This document shows positions 8,811 through 19,901 of a stretch of 38,111 nucleotides of DNA, one piece after another. Below the pieces are notes generated by a model. It did no database searches and was not told the DNA's origin. It worked only from the letters and a program-made list of their open reading frames with translations. Position 1 is the stretch's first letter. Each line of letters opens with the position of its first letter. Origin of the DNA: Chara braunii (lineage: Eukaryota; Streptophyta; Charophyceae; Charales; Characeae); assembly GCA_003427395.1 (NCBI GenBank), contig BFEA01000206.1, forward strand, positions 1,006,701-1,044,811, in the 5' to 3' direction. The position numbers were made by a program, and so were the translations under genes.

Positions 8811-9084
8811 ATCCCCGATCCCGCGACTAACCCCCCCCCCCTCCTTTCTTCATCGGCAGGAGAAGACGGCACGAATAAGTCAGCCTCGTGAAGATCGCGT
8901 CATCGACGATGACGTCAACTTACGCTCTGATTCGACGGGGGGCAACCAGCTAGGGCGCAGAGCACACGGAGAACCAGCGGACGATGATGGTGTCACCTGG
9001 ATGACCATCAAGGATTCCAGCAGCAGACAGAGGATTGCAATTGAAGTTGGCGTCAACATGGACTCTGGCTGGATCGTTTGTTGA
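8800..9084 (+). other. Open stretch E, possible second exon or frameshifted end of ORF D
   Basis: The frame is open from 8800 to TGA 9082-9084 with no early ATG. The coding-like part begins after about 8860 (QPREDRVIDDDVNLRS, then VTWMTIKDSSSRQR). It is preceded by CTAAC at 8827-8831, a C/T-rich tract and CAG at 8857-8859, which together look like a branch point and 3' splice site. The matching donor is not certain; the GT at 8807 would give a stop soon after joining. Frame loss in the C run (8831-8841) is the simpler reading. Confidence 0.3.
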
Positions 9085-9950
9085 TACGCTTGGTTCCTCA
9101 TGCATCACTCTGTTCTCTCCTTTTCTCTCTCTTTTTCCCCCATGACATGCAATCAGGAGATTGCATAGTTTTGGAACCCCCTGCGCGTCACATATGTGAC
9201 GAGCTACTTCCCGAACCCATGCTATCTTTTTGTACCTCTGTTTTTTGTATCATACCAACCCCATTAAAAACCCTTTTCGTTTTCTTCTTTTCGGATGTCG
9301 CATTTCCTTTTTTTTTTGAAGTTTTTTTCGATTTTCGGGTTCTGTTTTTCCTTTTTGAAAGTCGGAAAATACATGGGAATTTACGTGCGCCTTAGCGAGC
9401 GCACGAGGAATTGGGCCCGGCAGTTCGGAATTCCGGGATAAGCGGAACTTCAATGTGTCCTTTACGTATGTGTGAATGTTCTTGGTCGAGTCGGAAAAAA
9501 CTCCCGGAATTTTGCGTGAATACGAATAGGCGTAGGATTTTCTTTTCCCGCGTCGCTTTTTCGCGCGCAGATATGGTGATTTCAATTTCGAATTAGGATA
9601 GAAGCAAGCTGTAACTGTTTTGGTGCCTTTTTCTCTTTTTTTGTTGACGACGCCGCGTATGCAAACTTTCTCCTCTCTGTCCCCCGCATCGCTCCCTCCC
9701 GCGCCTCCTTTCCCTTCTCCCTCCTTTTTCTCTCTCCCCGTAACTATTTTCCTTCTCTCTCTCTCCCTCCCGCCTTGATTTTTGCGCGCCCATTTCCCTT
9801 CTTGATCGTCTGAATCTTGGACCCGTCTTGCACTACGTCTCGCGCCTTTTCTTTTCTCACCCTTTGAGTCTGGCGCACGACGCCCGGTCGATCCATCGAC
9901 AACTCCCGCTCGCCAATCAGGTGCGTGGATCAATAAGACCTTCCTATTGC

Positions 9951-10523
9951 NCGACGACTNTGATTGGTTGAACTTCGAGTTCCGAGGGATCAACATGGNG
10001 CTNNCAGANCACTCTTCTCAAAGTCTTCTCCTCCTNCTTNTCCTTTCACCCCTCAGCTTTCCCTTCGCTTTCTCNCCNTTCTATCTCCCTTGTCGCAACT
10101 ATNAAACCNGCAAGCGCGTCCNCAAAGCTCTCTTANGTTCTCGACTCCTAAGCCAACTTCCGGGAAGCAGTGGCTAGGCAGAGTGGGTTGATGCGAGTCG
10201 GAAAGTCCTGTCGGGNTGNCGATAGGCTGGCCGGTTGCNNGCTTGATCGCCACGACGGACTGTGGGATCCGGGCGAACCNTGTCGAGTTTACGACAGNGG
10301 GGTGACGATCGCAACGGTGGGAGTTAGCACNNGACGNNCGGGATCGTCGATGNGGGTATGAGGATCGATGATTGNAGTTGAGTGAATNATTGGCCCGGGG
10401 CCATATTGNAATTAACGGCGAATGCGCCTTTGTTGTTGCGGATCTTTGTCTTTGGCGTGAGTATGCGGCGACTACACCGAATGTCTCTCTTCNNGATCTG
10501 ATCATTCCCTATCTCGACTCTNC
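9951..10523. other. Cluster of isolated ambiguous bases
   Basis: Several dozen single or paired N calls occur within about 570 bp, while flanking sequence has none. This suggests a consensus from divergent repeat copies or poor read support, so frames and repeats here should not be trusted. Confidence 0.9.
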
Positions 10524-11040
10524 TCCCTCATCTCCCCCCTCTCTTCTCTACTTCATATAATGATGTGTCTCGACGTTTGTCTCTCTCTCTTCTCTTTGAT
10601 AGGAGTGAATCTATGTGTCCTCCTTGTGCGAAAGAACTTCTTCCGGAACTCTTCCATTAGTTTCCTGGGTAATCCTCCTATGCAAGGACCCCGTCTTCTT
10701 GTCTTGTGAACGGTGGATGCATGTGTACTGTGCAATGCGATCCATCTTTCCTTGTGCATGTCTCATTTTTGCACCTTCCACAGTGAATGTATGTATGGAG
10801 ACGTGTGACTCTTTTTGATTAGACGATTGTCGTCGGGATCTTATTCGAGAATGCAAGAGTGTTTAGATCTGTAGTTTCGGATGCACTGCGCATGCCATCT
10901 GCCTTATGCTGCACGATATCAACAACCAAGCCACCGGGAGGCCTTGAGAAACAAGGCGCCGGGGACCACGTTGTGTTGGCTCACTAAAACTGAGTCGCGG
11001 GTCGGTCCCTTAGCCATATGCATGATCAAGTTGATGCGTG

Positions 11041-11083
11041 TTTTTTTTTTTCTCTCTCTCTGTCTCTCTCTCTCTCTCTCTCT
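11041..11083 (+). repeat. T-run and (CT)n microsatellite
   Basis: A T-run is followed by CT dinucleotides, broken once by GT, just upstream of the LTR-associated frame. Confidence 0.9.
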
Positions 11084-11164
11084 TATGTAAAAAATGATTG
11101 ATTGGAGGATGCGCGAGTGTTTCCTGTTCTTGATAACGTTTCGAGATATTTGCAGTTGATTGAT

Positions 11165-11704
11165 ATGTGGACTGACAAGCACCCTTCGATCGGGCGCCAG
11201 CCTCCCGTATCTCGCCTTTTAACACGACCTTTTCCCTACAGCGAGGAAAGGACACGTGTATGCGAGTGGGACGTACGAGAAGCGGTCGCACAAATCGGCG
11301 GGCAATATTACTTCCCTCCGGCCAACCGTTGTTCAGGGTTCGTAGATGCTGGGTTTGTCATTATCGATACGCACTTTCCACCCTACTCGATATTGTTGCC
11401 ATTTAACGAGTTGATCGTCATCCCGTGGACGGCAGTAGAGCCCTATTGGCCTCGAACCCTGTGTACGGAGTGCCAGCACTTCGATCACTACGAAGCGAAG
11501 GGTTTCCACTACCGAATACGGAGTGAAGACGAGCATAAGGAAAGAGCCACGCGGCTGAGACCATCCACGTCGGACTCAGAACTGACCAACGAACGACGTC
11601 GAGATTTGATACGGAAACGGGACACGCGAAGCGTACCAAAGCCCTTCCGCTCTAAACGACGGACCGTGGCACGGTGGGAAGCCCGACAATACTTTTTGGA
11701 TTGA
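11165..11704 (+). CDS. LTR-associated reading frame, right copy
   Basis: The frame is open from 11102, right after a stop, with the first ATG at 11165. It gives 179 residues to TGA 11702-11704. From 11294 onward it matches the frame at 2-412. It contains a CxxC (LCTEC) followed by FDHYEAKGFHYR and a basic Arg/Ser-rich C-terminus. A good 3' splice-like sequence (ATATTTGCAG) ends at 11153 just before the ATG, so expression by splicing is possible. No protein family is recognised. ORFs inside LTRs are known (for example MMTV sag), but there is no similarity to claim. Confidence 0.45.
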   Translation: MWTDKHPSIGRQPPVSRLLTRPFPYSEERTRVCEWDVREAVAQIGGQYYFPPANRCSGFVDAGFVIIDTHFPPYSILLPFNELIVIPWTAVEPYWPRTLCTECQHFDHYEAKGFHYRIRSEDEHKERATRLRPSTSDSELTNERRRDLIRKRDTRSVPKPFRSKRRTVARWEARQYFLD

Positions 11705-11737
11705 ATTTGGATTTTTCTCTCTTCGCGCCTTGCCCGC
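11293..11737 (+). repeat. 3' LTR, left portion (interrupted)
   Basis: This portion matches 1-445 at about 97 percent with no gap. It stops exactly at CCGC, after which unrelated DNA begins with TGTCG. The continuation is at 19663-19848. The LTR certainly extends left of 11293, but the window gives no second copy to show how far. Confidence 0.9.
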
Positions 11738-12390
11738 TGTCGCACTTTTTCTAGTCCGGCCACTTAGGGCGATTAGAAAGCCAACAGGCTGTCACGCAAG
11801 ATTTGTTGTTGTGATTGCAATAAATAAAATGAATTAAATAATGCAAATCCCTTCCGTTGTGTGCGTCCGGCTTCGAGCGAGACCCTTCAATTGCGGTCTT
11901 CGCCAGTCCTCGGTCTTAGAAATATTTTATTTTGATTCGGAACAACAGAGAATCATGCAAATAATAATCATAAAATTATGGGGTGCTATGCATGCATTAA
12001 ATATATCAGTCTGAGTTTGAGAACTGTGACATAATTATCCACAAATGCAATCATCAAAACAAGAACAATGCAAGAGACAAGACAGACTGACCCGAGCAAA
12101 GGCAAGATCAGGTGTATGAAGGATGAATGAGAACTCATAATAATCTCAAAAAGTATACATAAACAAGCATGGTCAGCACCTCTCAAGAGTCCTCACTCAT
12201 CCCTCTCGTCAGTTTCTCTCAGTCTCTGTTTTCACTGTTCGTTTCTGGTGCTGTGACCCACGCCCACGTACAATCTGAGATCAATCTGAGATTGAGGCCT
12301 CGTGACAAAGAGCCACCTGAAACCTGCAAGCTCTGAGCATGACCATCCGAGGTACATGACACGGAAGTTGACCATGGAGCAAAACTCCTC

Positions 12391-12894
12391 TCACAAAGTA
12401 GGCAGTCCATCCACTAAAAAGACTCCTCGTCTGAGGTAGGGATACTCGGTGGGCTCAGTCAGTGCCTCAATGTCGATCACTGCTGGAGAGATATACCTCT
12501 TTGCTAAGCCGATCATATCAAGCCAACTCGTGCCATCTGTGAGGAGGGAAGGAACAGGAGGCCTGGGATAGTCAGTATAAAGCTTTGACCCAAAGCTGCG
12601 GATCGGTGTAGTGCCACTCTCATCGAGCTTCCTCTCTCTCTGCTCGAGGTATTTGGTGGCTGAGATCCAGACTGGATCAAAATGCTCGTGAGCTTCCTTC
12701 CCCTTTTTCAGGTATGGCCTCAGGTCATGAATAGTACCATCAACAAAGCTAGTCTGGACAACGAAGATTGACAGGTCTCCCTGTCTGAGGCCGATAGCAT
12801 TGACATACTGGTAACGGATGGCCTCCTTATATGAAAACTGATTGAGATTGGTCAACATTGACTCGCTGACCAGGAATGATTGGACCGTACTCAT
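12391..12894 (-). CDS. Unidentified frame in the nested element
   Basis: The frame encodes 167 residues from the ATG at 12894. It is open upstream to about 13021, adding a Gln/Asn/Ser-rich, heptad-like N-terminus (SNQSSNQFSNQISDQI). The body looks globular (FSYKEAIRYQYVNAIGLRQG, then FDPVWISATKYLEQRERKL). Upstream on the same strand lie two more short frames (13002-13235, rich in Arg and Gln; 13288-13563), possibly parts of the same decayed gene separated by a minisatellite. A Gag-like role is possible, but no motif supports it. Confidence 0.4.
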   Translation of the reverse strand: MSTVQSFLVSESMLTNLNQFSYKEAIRYQYVNAIGLRQGDLSIFVVQTSFVDGTIHDLRPYLKKGKEAHEHFDPVWISATKYLEQRERKLDESGTTPIRSFGSKLYTDYPRPPVPSLLTDGTSWLDMIGLAKRYISPAVIDIEALTEPTEYPYLRRGVFLVDGLPTL

Positions 12895-13029
12895 GAATGT
12901 GGTGTCTGCCGTCTGCTGATTATCAATGATTTGATCGCTGATCTGGTTACTGAACTGATTGCTGGACTGATTGCTGAATATCTGGATAAGTGAGTTAATC
13001 TCTAGTCTGATTGCATTGATCTAACTGTT

Positions 13030-13330
13030 CGTCTGAATGTTTGCTGTTGTCTGGTCGCTGCTTCCAATTGTCGTCCCTGACTGCTGTCTCTTGTTGCTGT
13101 TCCCGGTTGCTGTTCTCCGGTTGCTGTTCTCCGGTTGCCGCTCTCTGGATGTTGTTCTCTGTTGTCGTTCGCTCGCTGTTTGGTTACCAATTGACAGCTG
13201 CTACTGAGATTACCGCCCTGAAGGGTTGTTTCCAACTACTGACTGGTTGCTGTTTTGAAAACTGGTTGGTTGCTGCTTGAGTGCTTATCAAGGTACTGTT
13301 TGAACGTTGTTCAACTTCAGATCTAACCAC
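13030..13330 (+). repeat. Degenerate TG-rich minisatellite
   Basis: Variants of a short unit (CCGGTTGCTGTTCT, about 14 bp) occur three times at 13102-13144, with looser GTTGCTG/CTGTT repeats around it. Confidence 0.6.
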
Positions 13331-16300
13331 TGGTCTGATTGTTGTTGGACTGTTGCTTTAATTGCTGTTTTACGTACACTGGGGATTATCAGAATGTCGT
13401 CTATGTGTGGGCCGAATGCTTGTCCGAGACTTGTCTGAGTGAGGGCTGACGAATCAGGCCTTTGAATCACAGGTTCCCTTTTGCACTGCACAACATAAAA
13501 ACTGTAAGCTTGGCGAAGGCTTGCTAGCTCAAGTGCTGATAGATTTTTAGAAAGAATGGTCAAGGCACTATCAAGCTCATGCGAGCCTAGCCCTAGCCTG
13601 CTCCCTAGTCTCTAGCCTTGAACCAGTGCTATGCAGCTTGCCATCTCATCCGTAAAACTAGAACGCATATTCGATGTACTTTTTCCCTTCAGCTATCCCC
13701 ACAACAAATTTTCTCTGAACTTGTACATGAGTCTCCATATATTGACAGGCACTGGTTTCCCACCCTTCCGTTTTGTCCATGTCTGAATGGATCTTCACCA
13801 CTAACACTTCACTGTCCCTCATGATGACCTTTGCCTCTGATCCCAAAGGAGGAGTAGGCCGTTCTTTAGATGATTGACTCCTTCGTTTACTGTGTTTGAC
13901 GGTGTCTGGTATGTTCGAGTTTAAGCTTGGAAACCAGCTGCAGATACTGGAAGGACTCTGAATGCCAAGAGAGAATGGAACACGGTCCGGCTAGCACGTA
14001 CTCGACTGACAAAAGAATCAGAGCCTTAGATCGTGACTAATTGACTTGTACCGTCAAATAGAACTCCAGAGGTCGCTATTGCTAGAATGAGGTCGAGTTC
14101 AAATGACAGTTCCTTTAATTTCCTCAATTTCGTTGGTGATTGTTCGTTCTCAGGGTTCGCTATGTCTACCCAAGACAAAGTCTGACAAATTTGTCCGCAG
14201 CTGCACCAACCCTCTGCCTGAGTTGATCTCAATACGCCAGATGACTGATTTGGTTATGCCTTACTCGTGCCAGGCTGATGCTCTTGGCCCCAAACACACC
14301 TAGAGAGCGACCAGTTACTCTGTCCCAGTACTCAGCCTCAATTAGCAGGATGGCTCTAGTCCTGTAAGTCGAGCTGGATTTAGTGGTCATGAGCTTTACA
14401 GTACCCGATCAACTCGTGTTTTCCTGGACCTTATGCTTATCCATGATAACAGGGTTTCATATACTTGATACGGATTAGGAGCACTCAGTTTCATATGAGG
14501 GAAGTCGTCTTGCTCGGCCCGATCACTGAAAACTTTACATAGAAAGGGTCTCTTTCAGACGACTTGCATCAGCCAATGAAAAATCCCCCTCTAAAGTTTG
14601 AACACGTTGATGGGGTTGATTCAGAACGCCACAGTTTGCTGGAGACCCCTGGCTGCTGACATTGCCTGGCTTACATGCACCTGAAGTAAATGTAATGTTT
14701 TTATAAGATATGATCCTCCCACACCTAGAAGTTACCCCTCAGGTAGTGGGAAGTCCGTCAGGTCATGCTACCGAACTGACCAGACAACCCTGAGTCACAT
14801 GATAATTACTATCTACAGTTATCAGTACTGAAAACACCCGGTGAAGATTAGCCAACCACTGAATGGCACTGGGTCGGAGGCTTGCTTCGTTTGCATGGCC
14901 TTGCTCTCTTACAGTGACTAGTCGCGTAAGAGCCCTAGAGATCACCTATTCATTCGTAATGCCCTTAATCAGCCTGGGGTCCTCTAGGGCAAAACCCGCT
15001 TTCATACATATATCATGAGCATTCGATGGCTAGACTCAATCCCACCCCCTGCGACATCTCCCGAGTGTCGTCCCCCCCCCCTTTTTTTTATAGCATTAAG
15101 TGTACAGGGAAAGCAGGACAATTTTGGCTGACCTGTTAGGTCGTTTTGTCTCGATGGTGCAACGACACTATAGATGGAAGCTTTCAACTCAATCTGATTA
15201 CACTGATTAGGTAGCGTGAGAGATCTCGTTCAATCCCCCTTCTCTGTTCATTCATTTATCACATTGCTCAAGGGGAATATCTCATCTTTTAGTCACCGTC
15301 TAGAAGATATTTGACCAGAAAGTAAGCGACCCTTCTGAGAACCGACTTCCTCTTGCTCATCACTAGCTGGCGAGAGGAGAGAATTAAGTCACCCCCCCCC
15401 CCTTTTTTCTCCGTCTCGGAATAGGTTGGGGCTCACACGGCCTTGTCTCACTCTGATAGACAGTTGGGGCCTCATCTGAAAGCGCTTATAGGTTCAATGC
15501 TCTCTCGTGGGCTCCAACCTAACTGAATAACCCGTGCACGACTCTTTAGAATTGTTTGCTTTGAAAGGTGAAATCAGCAAGAACAAGCGGAAGAGGAGCA
15601 ACGTTTGTAGCGAGTAATATCATATTAGAAGGGATAATTTTTAAGCATAACGGTGAGAGAGAGAGGAAGGGTGACAAAACAAATAAGGGAAATCAGAGAG
15701 GCTTCCATGCGGACCAATCATAGACTTATCTGCAGTTAAGCTCCCTTCTTCGTTTGAACACAATCTCGTTTCATCGTTGCCATTCCAAACATCCAGCCAG
15801 TATTCCGTATTCGGTTCGTTATCCTCATAACCTGTCCTCTAATTGACCTGTTTGTGCCCACAAGGCAAGTGGTGACTCACGTGTCCCTAAGAAAGCTCGC
15901 ATGATTACAATCAGATTAGGCTCGATTATAATCCCGGAAGAAACAACCCAGTGAGGATCAAAACCCTGCTTTGTCGATGCCCTCAGGGACCAGCGCGACT
16001 ACGAAAGGCTCTGGCTTCACAAGTGGACACGACAACAACCAGTTCTTGGCAAGCTCAGGTGGTCGTCTACAGAACGGAACAAAATAGCTTCAGATGCATG
16101 CTCATGTGTTGCGACATCAATAACCAGCAGCTTTACAAGAAACAACAGCAGGTCCCAACAAGAGGTCTTGTCCTGAAGGGTAAGAGCTAAGAACGCCAGA
16201 AGTCAAAACCCGTGCTCGGGATAACCAATGAGAAGGCCACGCTGGCAACAAGAACCAAAAAAAAGAAAACAGAGATCGCATCACCATACCCTTCCTTCTC

Positions 16301-18700
16301 ATCAACCCGACAACTCTCCTTTTCTCACTGGTGCCCACGCATCCTCAGCGTGACTGCTCCACTAAATCTCAGCCTTAATTTCGCTCCCACCGACTTTTTT
16401 TCCTTACTCGCTCTCCTCTTCACCCGCTTCACCATAAGCGTTTCTCTCTCATACGCGCATATCACTTTTCACTGCCTCGAGCCTATACTTCGCGCAGGAG
16501 AGGGGACAACACGGTGTCCTAATAGTCCTACACAGATAGTCATTGGAAAAGACCACGACGATCATGACGAGCCCTTGTACTAGCGCATATAAGCTAACTA
16601 AGACGAGGCAAGAAGTGGAGCGACGACCGGTGCTTGGGGTACTATCTCGAGGTGTTAATAAAAGTGAGCAAGAAAATAGCGACAAGAGGGAATGCCCATC
16701 TCCCTCGGATCACTTAAACGACTGGTACCGTGTTATACTCCTCACATATAGGTCATTCGAGGCTTACCCTCTCTCCTCTTTCTGCCCGATCGGTGACGAC
16801 AACAACTGCAATTGCTTCTCACTGATCCGCTTCCATAGGCAGGGATGAAGTTGACGTCAACGGAACAGGTCTCCCTCTCTTCCGACCATGACTGTTCAGC
16901 ACTGTTGATCACGTTTCCCCGCCACCTCTTCCACTTATTGCTGAGAACTTAACTCGAGCGTCCCTCCAGTAATGTTTTAATTAGTCTTAGCCCGTGCTCT
17001 AGAAGCCTCCTTCTCTGAGAAAAGGGGTCCCGCGTCCGCAGCAGTTGACGTCATTAGCCTTGTACTCGCTCACACCTCGCCTTCACACGCCTCTCAAAAT
17101 GATAGTGACCGTGAGAACGGAGAAATTATCTTACGACTCCTAGCCCTGCGACAACACTCCCAATCATGCAGCATGGGGCTAGCATCATTGGCGTGTGGGA
17201 ATAGTGACCGACCCTAGCCATACATGCGCTCCCCCTTTCTATTCGTGGTGACCAGTAGTTGCGCACGCCATACGTGAGCACGGCAGCAGCTTTCTTCGAC
17301 TGACCACGCGTGCCCTCCGATCTCACACTGCCGTCCAGTTGACGTCAGCATCACCAAACATGCACATTCCGCTCCCTCTTCCCTGTTCTCACTCGTTGAC
17401 CTCTCCTCATACGCACACCTGGGGCCGCTCTCGAGCAGGGCCGTCGTAGTCGCCTCTCCGCATTGTCTCCCCCTTTTGCTGTTCTCCCGTGCTCCCTTCT
17501 CTCAGAGCCAGCCACATGTCCTTGCCTCAACCTCTTCGCTGCTGACCCTCTTGCCAAGCGTATGTCGACTCTCACGCCTCACACCCGTTTCTTCCATTTG
17601 CTCTGTTTTTCTCCCGTCCTGCGGCCTCTGGGCGTCAGCTGTCGAGAGCTGGCCTCGGGTCCCTCTTCCATCGGCTTCGCGACTCGGTAATGCCTCTGGA
17701 TTTCGCCCGGTCTGTTCCAGGACCTAAGATCTGTTTCTCGGTCCGCCTCGCTCATTTCGCTTTCCCCACCTGAGTCTCTCTCGTTATGTTGTTCCTCCCT
17801 TGTCTCGGTTCCGATTGATGACTCGGTCTCGTGATAGATGACCGTCACCCTCAAGCCCACGGTCACCCCGTCTCGTCTGCACCTCCGCTCCGCCCTATCA
17901 CGCGCTTCGGAGATGGCAGCTTGCAACCTCTGATCACCTCGCATCTCCTCCTCTCTCCCCCTTTCTATGCAGACCTTCAGTCGGACTACCTCTCCCCCAT
18001 CATAGTTCAGGGCTGTTGTAATCTGAGGGCCTTCGCCCGACACTGGAACCCAGCGCATCGTGCCGCCAACACCCAGGCCTATAGCCGTGTAGTGCCATTG
18101 CCACTCAGGATAGCCTGCCCCGCTTGATAGACAGCACAACACTAGATCGTCGACTTCCTACAGCAGTCCACTCCCCACCAAAACTCGCAGTACAGACTGT
18201 ACACCACCAGGCGTCTGGCCGCGGACGATATCTCAACTCCCTTTCCGTTTTATAGGTTTGTCCTTCCTGTCCTCTGCGTTCTGAACGAAGGACTCAGATT
18301 AGTCCTTTTCATACCTTACCTGATTCCAAGAATTTTACAGTCTTTAAAATGACTAATAATAAAAAAAACGAATGATTTTCAGAGAATAACGCACTTGCCT
18401 AAACTTAATCGGTCGATCACGGACTAGCCTTGCTCTCGACAGTCCCAGATCCTAACGACATGGCAACGGGTTCGGCACTGTGGTCCCATAACGGGAGATC
18501 GACAATCGCTTTCCCCCCTTTTTAGTGCAACCTCGGTCTATCCCTGTTGGGTGCCCGTGTCCGATGGCAAGGAGGGGGCTAATGACCCTCCATGAAGGGG
18601 GTGATAGGCCTCCTACCAATGCGGCCGCGGGTCGCCCTCCTCTTGAGGTCCTGCCGCGCAATGCTAGATCGAAGCCCACCCACAGACTGTATACGTGGAG
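13331..18700. other. No recognisable gene in the body of the nested element
   Basis: Only short scattered frames without domain-like composition are present. The stretch has C-runs (15068 and 15392) and pyrimidine-rich parts (16280-16450 and 17370-17600). No RT, integrase, transposase or tRNA was recognised on either strand, apart from a short minus-strand frame at 13288-13563 noted with the frame at 12391-12894. Confidence 0.5.
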
Positions 18701-19603
18701 TCGGTCTACTTAGGCCACGGAAAGATGGTTCGAAATTCGAACCGTTGGCTTCCCGCGAAAGAACAGGCCAACAGGTAGAAAATCAAATTTAGAAAATTAA
18801 ATAATAATAATAAAATAAAATAACAATAATAACCACAGGAAAAGGAAAAGGAAGGAAAGGGTGGCATCACAAAATCTCTCCGTGCACCAGCCTTGCCTGA
18901 ACCGCGCCCCGCGCTCACACACGAATCTGAGGTTACTTTTCTTTCTTTTCCCATTTTCTTTTATTTTTAGTTCTTACTGTATCTGCCTCTTAACCTGGCC
19001 ACCGGGGTCCGCACGATTCGGACAAACAGGTCCGGTACAGGCAATTTTACAAGGGGTCGGTAAGACCCAGTCCATGAGACGACAGTTGTAGTCCGAGACC
19101 TGAATCGGCGGCCTTCCCTATGAAGTGACAGAACAATCAGGTGGAAAATGGCAATTCAAAATTTTGGAAAAGAAATCATAGCATCGCAGTAACCCGAGGC
19201 CACTGGATTTTCCCCATACAAAAGCGGGTTAAAATTTTTGGCGTTTTATTTTTCTTTTCCTCTTTTCTTTTCCGACAACGACTTTCTTTCTTATGCACCC
19301 AACCCATAACTCGGCAACAGGGCACTCGGCGCGCAGTAGAAAAGACTGCGCCACCCCCTTCATCTCCACGTCCCAGGGCGAGCCCGGCGGCCACCACAGC
19401 CACAGGTCGGTCGTGCTCTGCTGTACAGCAGGGCGCCGAGCCTGCGTGGACCAACGGAAGTCCTGTGGCGCACCCCTTTTTGTCGGGGGTACTGCCACTG
19501 GGACTGGCCCATGCCAAGGCACAGCTTGGGTGCTAGGGACAACAGGGGTCCATGATATATCCACAGGCTGGAACATCAGAACGGGGAACTGGTACAAGAA
19601 CTG
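18701..19603. other. A/T-rich then mixed sequence at the right end of the nested element, no gene seen
   Basis: The stretch contains an (ATA)n/(AAAT)n tract at 18795-18835 and T-rich segments near 18930 and 19240. Two overlapping frames on opposite strands near 19230-19690 cross the element boundary and are therefore unlikely to be genes. Confidence 0.45.
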
Positions 19604-19624
19604 GTACCAAGCAGGGCTTGGTAC
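19604..19624. other. Hairpin near the right end of the nested element
   Basis: GTACCAAGC and GCTTGGTAC form a perfect 9-bp stem around a 3-nt loop, 34 bp from the element's right end. A 3' terminal hairpin is a Helitron trait, but the flanking bases and target duplication do not fit that class. Confidence 0.6.
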
Positions 19625-19662
19625 ACAGAGGAGGGTCGGGAAGTCGTGCCCTCCGACACCGC

Positions 19663-19848
19663 GCGCGCATTCCGTGACGCGCGAAAGCAATCGACTTGCT
19701 TCATCGGACCAACACGGGGGATTTCAGTTTCGTCTGTGTCCCCACACTCAATTTCCAAAAATCCTTGGCACACCCGATCTCGCTGTTTTTCTGGGCCTTT
19801 TTCCGCACGTCTCACACTCCGAACGAAAGACAGCATAGGGCGTGAGGT
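19663..19848 (+). repeat. 3' LTR, right portion
   Basis: This portion matches 446-631 gap-free at about 94 percent. It starts right after the CCGC duplication and ends with GAGGT, the same end as the left LTR. Sequence beyond 19849 no longer matches. Confidence 0.9.
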
Positions 19849-19901
19849 TAGCGCGTCACAGGCGTGATCATAGAATGGAGCAGCCACAGTAGGACCTACT
19901 A

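Larger units (their letters stand above)
9085..11164 (+). other. Non-coding stretch before the right LTR frame, probably U3 plus 3' UTR
   Basis: No protein-coding frame is convincing here. The stretch holds pyrimidine-rich DNA (about 9610-9780) and a 7-bp hairpin with an 8-nt loop at 9384-9405 (CGTGCGC / GCGCACG). The left end of the right LTR and the polypurine tract must lie in this interval, but no TG start with a clear polypurine tract could be picked out. Confidence 0.5.
11738..19658. mobile_element. 7.9-kb insertion nested in the 3' LTR, class uncertain
   Basis: The insert starts TGTCGCAC and ends CTCCGACA, so its outer five bases form a perfect inverted pair. It is flanked by CCGC on both sides (11734-11737 and 19659-19662), a likely target duplication. 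The LTR sequence resumes in register immediately afterwards. TG...CA ends with a short duplication fit an LTR element. However, I could not see long direct repeats at the two ends or any RT or integrase, so it may be a non-autonomous derivative whose LTRs have diverged, or another class. A poly(A)-signal-like AATAAATAAA lies about 80 bp in from the left end. Confidence 0.7.
1..19848 (+). mobile_element. Ty3/gypsy-like LTR retrotransposon, decayed, left end cut by window
   Basis: The order of parts is LTR, primer-binding site, gag, protease, RT, RNase H, integrase, extra ORFs, LTR. Integrase after RNase H is the Ty3/gypsy order. Bases 1-445 align gap-free to 11293-11737 and bases 446-632 align gap-free to 19663-19849, so the right LTR is one unit split by a later insertion (11738-19658). 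The LTR copies differ at about 26 of 632 positions, mostly transitions. No chromodomain is seen after integrase. The polyprotein carries several stops and frame changes, so this copy is not autonomous. The left boundary and the outer target duplication lie outside the window. Confidence 0.9.

Noticed and set aside
9250-9996. 248-codon minus-strand Lys/Arg-rich frame
   Set aside because: It comes from pyrimidine-rich non-coding DNA with ambiguous bases; no domain.
14018-14026. ATCAGAGCC resembling part of a primer-binding site in the nested element
   Set aside because: The first bases (TGGT) are missing, and 11738-14010 is not repeated at the other end.
11738-19658. Helitron interpretation of the nested element
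   Set aside because: There is a hairpin near one end, but the ends are TGTCG...CGACA with a 4-bp duplication rather than TC...CTRR inserted between A and T.
19293-19838. 181-codon plus-strand frame
   Set aside because: It crosses the exact border between the nested element and the LTR, so it cannot be an old gene.
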